Source of the DNA: Piscirickettsiaceae bacterium
GTDB taxonomy: Bacteria > Pseudomonadota > Gammaproteobacteria > Thiomicrospirales > Thiomicrospiraceae
Assembly: GCA_021767305.1 (NCBI GenBank)
Contig: JAASTL010000008.1
Coordinates: forward strand, 1-11,719
Length of the DNA: 11,719 bases
Direction: 5' to 3'
Below are positions 1 through 6,293 of this stretch, piece after piece. A program made the position numbers and the translations under genes. The notes beneath the pieces are model-generated. The model was given only the letters and a program-made list of their open reading frames with translations, was not told the origin of the DNA and ran no database searches. Numbering within the stretch: the first letter of the stretch is position 1; each line of letters starts with the position of its first letter.

Positions 1-1785
1 ATACTTTTAATGGTGTTGATTGTGGCGGGAGTCATAATTTTATTCGGATTGATTGTGGCAATAGTTATTCCACGTTTGATCTCTAAGGGAATTGAAGCAA
101 TAAAAGACACTTTGTTTAAGGTGTGTGAAACAGGTGACTTCGGTATACGTGCTGATGACAAACGTGATGATGAGATCGGTCAGATGGCGACCGTTTTAAA
201 CACGACTCTGTCTAATATTCAAGCCGCTATGAATGAAGCAAATGAGGTTGTGTCCTCGCTTGCTGCAGGTGATTTCAGTAAACGTATCTCAATTGATGTC
301 CATGGTGATTTGGAAACCTTAAAGCATGGTATTAATACTTCTGTTCACTCGATTGAAGAGACAATGAAAGAGATTGAAACAGTAATGGATGCCATGAGTA
401 ATGGTTATTTCGATGTAGATACCAATGCGAATGTTAAAGGTCAGTTTAAACGTATTATGGAAAACACGGCGTTTACAATGAGTGGATTAAATCTGATTAT
501 TAATGACATTACTGAATCCATGCACAAAATGCAAAATGGGGATTTTACTGCTCGTGTAAATGCTGATGCAAAAGGACAGCTTGAAGAGCTGAAGAATAAT
601 GTCAATTTATCTATGGAAGCCCTAGAGCTGGCGATTGAAGACATTACAGAGATGGTGGTTGCTCAATCGAAAGGGGATTTAACAAACCGGATTACCAACG
701 ATTATCGTGGTCAGTTAGATACGCTTAAAAATGCCATTAACAGTTCTGTGAGTCGTCTCGCAGATGTTGTATCTCAAGCCATGAATGCAACCAGTGTCGT
801 GGCAGGTGCAGCAGACGAAGTCTCTAAAGGCTCAATGGATTTAAGTGACCGTGTTCAACAGCAGGCATCCGCTTTAGAAGAAACCTCTGCAACCATGGAT
901 GAAATGAATTCAGCCGTTCAGGGAAATAGCAAAAATGCACAGCAGGCCAGTCAAGTTGCCATAGAAGTGCAAAATCGAGCAAATGATGGCGCGAAGGTCA
1001 TGCAGGAAACCATTGAGGCAATGACCGCAATTCAAGAGTCGAGTCACAAAATTAGTGATATTGTGAATTTGATTGATGGCATTGCTTTCCAAACAAACCT
1101 GTTGGCACTTAATGCGGCGGTTGAAGCTGCGCGTGCGGGTGAGCATGGACGAGGTTTTGCGGTCGTCGCAGGAGAGGTTCGATCACTTGCTCAAAAGTCA
1201 GCTGAGGCCGCTAAGGATATTAAGTCTCTAATCGAAGAAAGCGTGAATCGAATTGATCAAGGTAGTCAATTAGCCACCCAGTCAGGCGATATGCTCAATG
1301 AAATTAATCAAGAAATTGAGTCATTCTCTAAAATGATTGGTGACATAGCTCAAGCATCAGAAGAACAGGCACAAGGGGTGAATCAGGTTCATGCTGCTAT
1401 TGGGCAAATTGACTCTGTTACACAGCAAAATGCAGCTCTGGTTGAAGAAACTTCCGCAGCGGCTGCCAGTATGACGGAGCAGTCTGATATTCTTAATAAA
1501 GATATGAGCTTCTTCAAGATTGAGGCAAGTCGAATGCAGCGTTTAGCAGAAGGTCAGACAATCTCGACAGAAGCTCCAAAAGCGCCTGCTCCAGTTGCAC
1601 AACTTTCAAAACCTTCATCAATCACAGCGCCAGAACCAAGCTCAAAGCCTGATGTGAAACAGGGAGCGCAAAAGGATAATCCGAAACCTGAAATGAAGAA
1701 AACCAATTCAGAAGGTTTAAAAACCTTTAACAAGCCATCTCAAGCAACTTCTATAGATCAAGAAGAGCAGTGGGATGAATTTTAG
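1..1785 (+). CDS. Methyl-accepting chemotaxis protein with a poly-HAMP array (5' end missing)
   Basis: This is the C-terminal part of a membrane chemoreceptor that signals through CheW/CheA to the flagellar motor. The frame is open from base 1, so the first ATG at 10 is internal and the sensor domain lies outside the window. Numbering from that ATG, residues 2-20 form the second membrane helix. Five HAMP-like units follow, each with a G-[DY]-[FL] turn, at G42, G87, G132, G177 and G222. The cytoplasmic coiled coil then runs to about 505. Its conserved hairpin tip lies at about 357-385 (IAFQTNLLALNAAVEAARAG), with Glu-Glu methylation-type sites at 290-291 and 479-480. A Pro/Ser/Lys-rich linker of about 80 residues ends in QWDEF, which matches the WxxF CheR-docking pentapeptide. 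The family and topology are clear. The ligand is unknown. A terminator separates it from the carboxysome operon, so shared function is only a possibility. Confidence 0.93.
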   Translation: MLLMVLIVAGVIILFGLIVAIVIPRLISKGIEAIKDTLFKVCETGDFGIRADDKRDDEIGQMATVLNTTLSNIQAAMNEANEVVSSLAAGDFSKRISIDVHGDLETLKHGINTSVHSIEETMKEIETVMDAMSNGYFDVDTNANVKGQFKRIMENTAFTMSGLNLIINDITESMHKMQNGDFTARVNADAKGQLEELKNNVNLSMEALELAIEDITEMVVAQSKGDLTNRITNDYRGQLDTLKNAINSSVSRLADVVSQAMNATSVVAGAADEVSKGSMDLSDRVQQQASALEETSATMDEMNSAVQGNSKNAQQASQVAIEVQNRANDGAKVMQETIEAMTAIQESSHKISDIVNLIDGIAFQTNLLALNAAVEAARAGEHGRGFAVVAGEVRSLAQKSAEAAKDIKSLIEESVNRIDQGSQLATQSGDMLNEINQEIESFSKMIGDIAQASEEQAQGVNQVHAAIGQIDSVTQQNAALVEETSAAAASMTEQSDILNKDMSFFKIEASRMQRLAEGQTISTEAPKAPAPVAQLSKPSSITAPEPSSKPDVKQGAQKDNPKPEMKKTNSEGLKTFNKPSQATSIDQEEQWDEF

Positions 1786-1793
1786 TTAATTTG

Positions 1794-1807
1794 TTACCGG
1801 CCGGTAA
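1794..1807. repeat. 14-bp perfect palindrome TTACCGGCCGGTAA
   Basis: A GC-rich perfect palindrome lies directly after the chemoreceptor stop codon in otherwise AT-rich DNA. Its 12-bp core TACCGGCCGGTA occurs again inside the ferritin-like gene at 9621-9632. It could be a protein-binding site, a modification site or chance. It lies 12 bp before the terminator stem and is not part of it. Confidence 0.5.
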
Positions 1808-1819
1808 TAATCAACAAAT

Positions 1820-1850
1820 AAACCGAGTTTTGTCGCTCGGTTTTTTTGTT
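1820..1850 (+). terminator. Rho-independent terminator of the chemoreceptor gene
   Basis: AAACCGAG (1820-1827) pairs perfectly with CTCGGTTT (1836-1843) across an 8-nt loop, and a run of seven T (1841-1847) overlaps the 3' arm. Its place 35 bp after the stop codon fits transcription termination and separates the chemoreceptor from the carboxysome operon. Confidence 0.88.
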
Positions 1851-1920
1851 TTTAACTATTAAAAGTATAGTTTTAATTAATAATAAAAATTAAAAATACG
1901 TAGTTATAAGAAAAGAATGC

Positions 1921-1948
1921 TTGGAAATTGTGGGTAAATTGTTACAAT
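1921..1948 (+). promoter_or_regulatory. Candidate sigma70 promoter (distal)
   Basis: TTGGAA (1921-1926) and TACAAT (1943-1948) are separated by 16 bp and match the -35 and -10 consensus at 4/6 and 5/6 positions. If used, it would give a leader of about 320 nt before cbbL. This rests on reading by eye in AT-rich DNA, where chance matches are common. Confidence 0.35.
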
Positions 1949-2125
1949 CCAAAACCCGAGTTCATTGATTGATTAATTTTGGAACTCCCAAATACCTGAT
2001 TTTGTTGTTTTTTTAAAAAAATTAAGTAGAAGGAAACAGCAAAAGTAAAAATTTTAGGTTTTTGTGAAGTGGCTTATTTGTGATTCACACTTATAAAAAG
2101 GCTATTTGAACACAAGATAGTGTTG

Positions 2126-2145
2126 TTATAAGTAGATACTTATAA
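2126..2145. promoter_or_regulatory. Perfect inverted repeat, candidate operator (possibly CbbR)
   Basis: TTATAAGTA (2126-2134) and TACTTATAA (2137-2145) are exact inverted 9-bp arms around a GA centre. The right arm shares ACTTATAAA with 2089-2097, 49 bp upstream, so the same half-site occurs again. The T-rich dyad form is compatible with a LysR-type activator site. The two TATAAA sequences (2092-2097 and 2141-2146) could equally serve as -10 elements with weak -35 partners, as is usual for activator-dependent promoters. Confidence 0.45.
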
Positions 2146-2278
2146 ATGCACACATAAGAACCTATAGAGAATATTCAATCTAGAGCATTGTTTCTTTCAA
2201 TTAGTCTAAATGGAAAAGCATCTCTATAATCTCGATTGAATTTTTATTCAACTCCAACCATAAAGGGAGCATTTAACT

Positions 2279-3688
2279 ATGGCACAAACATTTGATGCTG
2301 GTGTACAAGATTACCAGTTGACTTATTGGACTCCAGATTATGTACCTTTAGACACAGACCTTTTGGCTTGTTTCAAAATCGTCGGTCAAGAAGGTGTACC
2401 TCGTGAAGAGGTTGCGGCTGCTGTTGCTGCTGAGTCATCAACTGGTACTTGGACAACTGTATGGACAGATCTTCTAACAGATATGGACTTCTATAAAGGT
2501 CGTGCATACCGTATTGAAGACGTACCTGGTGATAAAAACGCATTCTACGCGTTCATCGCATACCCACTAGATCTTTTCGAAGAAGGTTCTGTTGTTAACG
2601 TACTTACTTCACTAGTTGGTAACGTATTCGGTTTCAAAGCTCTACGTTCTCTACGTCTAGAAGATATCCGTTTCCCAATCGCTTACATCAAAACTTGTAT
2701 GGGACCACCAAATGGTATCCAAGTTGAGCGTGATCGCATGAACAAATACGGTCGTCCTCTACTAGGTTGTACTATCAAGCCTAAACTAGGTTTGTCTGGT
2801 AAGAACTACGGTCGTGCAGTTTATGAGTGTCTACGTGGCGGTCTAGATTTCACAAAAGATGATGAAAACATCAACTCTCAACCGTTCATGCGTTGGCAGA
2901 ACCGTTTCGAATTCGTTGCTGAAGCTGTAAACAAAGCTCAAGAAGTAACGGGTGAGAAAAAAGGTCACTACCTAAACGTAACAGCTGCTACTCCAGAAGC
3001 TATGTACGAGCGTGCTGAATTCGCTAAAGACCTAGGTCAGCCAATCATCATGCACGATTTCATCACTGGTGGTTTCACAGCTAACACTGGTCTAGCGGCT
3101 TGGTGTCGTAAAAACGGTATCCTATTACACATTCACCGTGCAATGCACGCGGTAATTGACCGTAACCCACTACACGGTATTCACTTCCGTGTTCTAGCGA
3201 AATGTCTACGTCTATCTGGTGGTGACCAACTTCACACTGGTACAGTTGTAGGTAAGCTTGAAGGTGACCGTGCGTCAACTCTAGGTTTCGTTGATCAACT
3301 ACGTGAAGCATTCGTTCCTGAAGATCGTTCACGCGGTGTATTCTTCGACCAAGATTGGGGTTCAATGCCTGGTGTATTCGCAGTTGCTTCTGGTGGTATC
3401 CACGTATGGCACATGCCTGCACTTGTAACTATCTTCGGTGATGACTCTGTTCTTCAGTTCGGTGGTGGTACTCAAGGTCACCCAGGTGGTAACGCTGCTG
3501 GTGCGGCTGCTAACCGTGTTGCTCTTGAAGCTTGTGTTAAAGCTCGTAACGAAGGTCGTGATGTTGAGCGTGAAGGTGCTGACATCCTACGTGACGCTGC
3601 TCGTCACTCTCCAGAGCTTGCAGTTGCTCTTGAGACTTGGAAAGAAATCAAGTTCGAATTCGACACAGTTGATAAGCTAGACGCTTAA
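2279..3688 (+). CDS. cbbL: RuBisCO large subunit, form IA, carboxysomal
   Basis: This is the catalytic large subunit of ribulose-1,5-bisphosphate carboxylase/oxygenase, which fixes CO2 onto RuBP in the Calvin cycle inside the carboxysome. All key elements are visible. TIKPKLGLS carries the catalytic Lys167 and Lys169. [10 protein letters not shown] carries the carbamylated Lys193 and the Mg ligands Asp195 and Glu196. HIHRAMH carries His286. Loop 6 GKLEGD carries Lys326. The C-terminus ends [11 protein letters not shown]. The length of 469 residues is close to the roughly 470 of the family, and nothing is missing. AAAGGGAG lies 9 bp before the ATG. Leucine is encoded mainly by CTA from about codon 66 onward, which suggests strong translational selection for a very abundant protein. 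It is the first gene of the operon, followed by cbbS after 90 bp. Confidence 0.98.
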   Translation: MAQTFDAGVQDYQLTYWTPDYVPLDTDLLACFKIVGQEGVPREEVAAAVAAESSTGTWTTVWTDLLTDMDFYKGRAYRIEDVPGDKNAFYAFIAYPLDLFEEGSVVNVLTSLVGNVFGFKALRSLRLEDIRFPIAYIKTCMGPPNGIQVERDRMNKYGRPLLGCTIKPKLGLSGKNYGRAVYECLRGGLDFTKDDENINSQPFMRWQNRFEFVAEAVNKAQEVTGEKKGHYLNVTAATPEAMYERAEFAKDLGQPIIMHDFITGGFTANTGLAAWCRKNGILLHIHRAMHAVIDRNPLHGIHFRVLAKCLRLSGGDQLHTGTVVGKLEGDRASTLGFVDQLREAFVPEDRSRGVFFDQDWGSMPGVFAVASGGIHVWHMPALVTIFGDDSVLQFGGGTQGHPGGNAAGAAANRVALEACVKARNEGRDVEREGADILRDAARHSPELAVALETWKEIKFEFDTVDKLDA

Positions 3689-3725
3689 TCGTCGCTTTTC
3701 ATAGAATTTGAATAGATCCGTTAAT

Positions 3726-3731
3726 AAGGAG
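3726..3731 (+). promoter_or_regulatory. Orphaned Shine-Dalgarno AAGGAG before cbbS
   Basis: This perfect AAGGAG lies 8 bp before the codon at 3740, which reads ATT where an ATG would be expected. It lies 47 bp before the ATG at 3779, which is too far to serve that ATG directly. The ATG at 3779 has no recognisable ribosome binding site of its own. The mismatch between this site and the first usable ATG supports a lost original start of cbbS. Confidence 0.75.
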
Positions 3732-3739
3732 TTTAAAAG

Positions 3740-3778
3740 ATTTCTTTTAACACAACTGATTAACGCACTAAGTTCACT
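3740..3778 (+). pseudogene. Remnant of the cbbS N-terminal arm (start lost, internal stop)
   Basis: These 13 codons are in frame with cbbS and read ISFNTTD-stop-RTKFT before METFGFLP. In carboxysomal small subunits of this family the N-terminus has the form M-x(n)-DY-[KR]-x-x-x-x-ETF-x-x-LP. The remnant fits this exactly if ATT (3740-3742) was ATG and TAA (3761-3763) was the Tyr codon TAC or TAT. The restored protein would have 113 residues, the normal size. If both changes are real, the encoded small subunit lacks its first 13 residues. Sequencing error cannot be excluded from the sequence alone. Confidence 0.7.
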
Positions 3779-4081
3779 ATGGAAACTTTTGGTTTTCTTC
3801 CAGAGCTTACTGCTGATGAAATTTACGACCAAATCGTATACCTAATCAACCAAGGTTGGGCGCCATCAATCGAACATGATACGCCAGCTAACATCCAAGC
3901 TACTTACTGGGATATGTGGAAGCTACCTTTCTTCGGTATGCGTGATCCACAAGCAGTACTAGCTGAAATCGAAGAATGTCGTCGTGAGTACCCTGACCAC
4001 ATGATTCGTGTTGTTGGTTATGACAACTACACTCAGTGTAAAGGTCATGAGTTTGTAGTTTACAAGCCACGTGGCGTGTAA
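3779..4081 (+). CDS. cbbS: RuBisCO small subunit, form IA, apparently truncated at the N-terminus
   Basis: This small subunit caps the CbbL octamer to form L8S8. The body is typical: [10 protein letters not shown] at the start, QGWAPSIEH, then [11 protein letters not shown] (the conserved WKLPFFG core), and RVVGYDNY followed by FVVYKPRG at the end. At 100 residues it is about 10-15 shorter than the usual carboxysomal CbbS, and all of the missing length is at the N-terminus. The chosen ATG is the first available in frame, because a TAA stands at 3761-3763. It lacks a Shine-Dalgarno. The true family start would be at 3740, behind AAGGAG, but reads ATT there. Translation might occur by re-initiation after the seven-codon ATT...TAA frame, or at the ATG through CbbL-coupled ribosomes. 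The small subunit forms part of the surface region where the CsoS2 N-terminal peptide binds in Halothiobacillus, so the loss could matter for packing as well as assembly. Confidence 0.93.
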   Translation: METFGFLPELTADEIYDQIVYLINQGWAPSIEHDTPANIQATYWDMWKLPFFGMRDPQAVLAEIEECRREYPDHMIRVVGYDNYTQCKGHEFVVYKPRGV

Positions 4082-4125
4082 TTGAATCAAACTAAACTAA
4101 CGAACGAATCAAGGGAGGCCAAACA

Positions 4126-6264
4126 ATGAGTCAATCTCAAAGTGGTCGCGCAGCAGCGCAAGCCCGCCGCCAAGCTCAGCTTGGTGGTGCAGCTAACTCC
4201 CCGACAGCGTCAAGAAGCCCGAGCCAACGTAAGTCGGCTCCAGCTCCTGCTAATGCACCAATTCCAACGCGTGCACAGCAGAAAGCTGCGGCTTCAACTC
4301 CTGCTCCAGCGCCTGTGGCTCCAGCTCCAGTGTCGGCTCCTCGTGACCGTGCTCAAGTTGGTCGTCCAGTCGTAGTTGCAGAAGGACGTGAAGCAGCGCT
4401 TAAGCGTCGCCAAGCTCAATTACGTGGTAATCGTGGTGCTCAACAGAAAACCAGCGAAAACCCGCATCCTAAAGCGAAGGCTATGCAGAAACGTGCTGAA
4501 GCAGCGCAAGCAGCTCCGGTACAGCAAGAAAAGCCAGCTCAGGTTGCAGTAGCTGCAGCTAAGCCGTTGACAACAACGCGTGGTAATGATCGTCGTAACG
4601 CAGTGAAAACTGATGTTGCGAAGAACAATAACCCTGGTCGTGATATGTCTCGTGCTTATCGTAAAGCTCGTACTTTGGGTAAAACTGGTGAGACTGCCTA
4701 CAAAACACGTGGCAGCCAATCTGGTGCAGTTGCTCGTATGAGTGACCCAGAAGCTTCAAGTCGTGATATTGCGCGCAAAGTTAGAACAGAACGTTGTACA
4801 CGCGGTAAAACGTGTGGGTCTGCTAACTCTGCATCTCGTACTCGTAAGAGTCGCGAACGCAATGCTCCTGAAAAGGTGGGACATTCCACAACCCTTAGTG
4901 GTCAAGGTGTTTCAGGAACGCAAGTCGGACAAGGTAGCATGACAGGCGCTGAATTCGGTGCATGTCAAACAGTTAGCGGTACAGAGTATTTTAGTTCTGA
5001 AGAATTTAACACCCATTGTGAAAGTGCGCCAACTGCGGGAAAGCCTAAAGTGACCCGTACGCAAACCACCAAAGGTGAATCCATTAGTGGTACAGCTGTA
5101 GGCAACGCACAAGCAGTTACGGGTGACCGTGCAGGTCAATGTTCAGTAATTACTGGCACAGAATACCTGCCGGCCGATCAGAGCGAACTATTTTGTGGTA
5201 CCAATGCTCCAGCACAACCTAAAAAGGTTACAGGCTTTAGCATTGATAACAGCCAATTAGATAACAACGGTGCTTCAAATGTAACAGGTGGTGAAGGCTA
5301 TAAGTCTCAGTCAGTTACTATCCGTCCATCAGCGCCAGTTGAAATGCCTGAAAAGGTTGTTTCTTCTGCCACTGCAGCGGGTAATACTACAACTGGTACT
5401 CAAGTAGGCCGCATCGAAGATGTTACAGGTGATGAAAAAGGTTACTGTCATTCAGTGACAGGAACTAACTATCAAGGTTTAGAAGAATCAGAAACATTCT
5501 GTGATTCTACCCCTGAGGCATCACCAGCAAAGATTACTGTTTCAAACACAACTCGTGGTCAAACGATCACTGGTGATCGTTCTGGTGAAACCACTGGAAT
5601 GACAGGTGCAGAAGCAGGAACTTGCAAGGCCGTAACAGGAACGCCATATATGTCATTTGAACATTCTTCAAGTTGTGGAATGGATGCGAAAGCTGAAATC
5701 CAAGGTCGTACTATGGGATCTGTTATGCCGGGAAAGCACCCACTGACCGGCGTTCAACCGGGGCCTGAAGGTCTAACAGGCGCACAACGTGGCGCGTGTG
5801 AATTAGTGTCAGGTACACCGTATCAAGGTGCAGATCAAACTGCAGCTTTCTGTGGTGGTCAATCATCAGCGTCAAACCCTGGTGAATCAGACTTTCCTCA
5901 GTTAATGAATGCGAATGTAGCTGCTACGCCGGTCAGCACACCAAATATGATGATGCAAGCTCCAGCGGTTGGTATGCCACAGGCAATGCCAGCAGAAACT
6001 GAAGTTGAAGTACCTAAACAAGGTGCTGCACGTATCACTGGTGATGGTTGGGATCGTGGGACGAAAGTAACTGGTACCGAAGGGGACTGGGCTACTGGAC
6101 GTAACACATCATTGAAAAATAGTCAGCAACCTGCACAAGTAATGGGTGCACATGGTTACCGACCAAATTCAATGCCAGAAGTTCCAATCAGCAAAATTAC
6201 AGGTTCTTCAGGAAATGCAGATACTGGTGCGAAAGTAACTTTATCTGGTGGCGCTCGCGCTTAA
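4126..6264 (+). CDS. csoS2: CsoS2, intrinsically disordered carboxysome scaffold
   Basis: CsoS2 links RuBisCO (through its N-region) to the shell (through its M- and C-regions) and is required for alpha-carboxysome assembly. The N-region holds four basic helical RuBisCO-binding repeats, at about 7-21, 87-101, 171-186 and 212-228, separated by Ala/Pro-rich disordered linkers. The M-region has five full repeats (about 251-298, 309-357, 411-459, 469-517 and 526-576). Each has [ITV]-[TS]-G motifs and a Cys pair spaced 17-18 residues: C280/C298, C339/C357, C441/C459, C500/C517 and C558/C576. A Cys-free, shortened unit lies at about 368-400. The C-region (about 586-712) ends KVTLSGGARA. The length of 712 residues is shorter than the roughly 870 of H. 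neapolitanus, mostly through fewer and shorter units. AAGGGAGG lies 7 bp before the ATG. A likely -1 frameshift site lies at codons 536-537. Confidence 0.96.
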   Translation: MSQSQSGRAAAQARRQAQLGGAANSPTASRSPSQRKSAPAPANAPIPTRAQQKAAASTPAPAPVAPAPVSAPRDRAQVGRPVVVAEGREAALKRRQAQLRGNRGAQQKTSENPHPKAKAMQKRAEAAQAAPVQQEKPAQVAVAAAKPLTTTRGNDRRNAVKTDVAKNNNPGRDMSRAYRKARTLGKTGETAYKTRGSQSGAVARMSDPEASSRDIARKVRTERCTRGKTCGSANSASRTRKSRERNAPEKVGHSTTLSGQGVSGTQVGQGSMTGAEFGACQTVSGTEYFSSEEFNTHCESAPTAGKPKVTRTQTTKGESISGTAVGNAQAVTGDRAGQCSVITGTEYLPADQSELFCGTNAPAQPKKVTGFSIDNSQLDNNGASNVTGGEGYKSQSVTIRPSAPVEMPEKVVSSATAAGNTTTGTQVGRIEDVTGDEKGYCHSVTGTNYQGLEESETFCDSTPEASPAKITVSNTTRGQTITGDRSGETTGMTGAEAGTCKAVTGTPYMSFEHSSSCGMDAKAEIQGRTMGSVMPGKHPLTGVQPGPEGLTGAQRGACELVSGTPYQGADQTAAFCGGQSSASNPGESDFPQLMNANVAATPVSTPNMMMQAPAVGMPQAMPAETEVEVPKQGAARITGDGWDRGTKVTGTEGDWATGRNTSLKNSQQPAQVMGAHGYRPNSMPEVPISKITGSSGNADTGAKVTLSGGARA
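5730..5768 (+). other. Candidate -1 programmed ribosomal frameshift site in csoS2
   Basis: The heptamer G GGA AAG (5730-5736) is in the X XXY YYZ phase relative to the csoS2 frame (…CCG GGA AAG CAC…). About 8-10 nt downstream, CCGG (5747-5750) can pair with CCGG (5758-5761) around a 7-nt loop, with possible support from GACC (5745-5748) and GGTC further on. A -1 slip gives ten new residues (APTDRRSTGA) and then TGA at 5766-5768, so the product would be about 547 residues without the C-region. H. neapolitanus makes short CsoS2A and long CsoS2B from one gene by -1 frameshifting, so this is expected biology at a plausible place. The hairpin is short, which lowers confidence. Confidence 0.55.
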
Positions 6265-6293
6265 CTGAAAGTTTGTAAAAGAAGAAAAGAGTT

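Larger units (their letters stand above)
1851..2278 (+). promoter_or_regulatory. Upstream regulatory region and 5' leader of the carboxysome operon
   Basis: This 428-bp AT-rich stretch has no coding sequence that I can support. It must hold the operon promoter(s), because the preceding gene ends in a terminator. It contains a sigma70-like site (1921-1948), an imperfect palindrome TGTGATTCACA (2079-2089), two copies of ACTTATAAA (2089-2097 and 2138-2146) and a perfect inverted repeat (2126-2145). Past 2160 there are complementary segments able to form leader structure. RuBisCO operons in proteobacteria are commonly controlled by the LysR-type activator CbbR, which binds dyads of this general kind. 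No cbbR gene lies next to it here. The Shine-Dalgarno AAAGGGAG (2262-2269) serves cbbL. Confidence 0.7.

Noticed and set aside
3081..3422. Open frame on the minus strand of cbbL (113 codons)
   Set aside because: It is a shadow of strongly biased cbbL codons. The + strand contains the RuBisCO active-site residues here.
3438..3680. Second + strand frame in cbbL giving a Val/Leu-rich peptide
   Set aside because: It is a frame-shifted reading of GTT/CTT-rich cbbL codons, without start signals. The true cbbL frame is intact.
4420..5139. Several overlapping frames on both strands within csoS2
   Set aside because: They are by-products of the repetitive, low-complexity CsoS2 coding sequence. None has a ribosome site or recognisable domain.
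5218..5228. AAAAAG run in csoS2 as a slippery site
   Set aside because: In the csoS2 phase it reads T AAA AAG, so the P-site tRNA would not re-pair well. G GGA AAG at 5730 is the better candidate.
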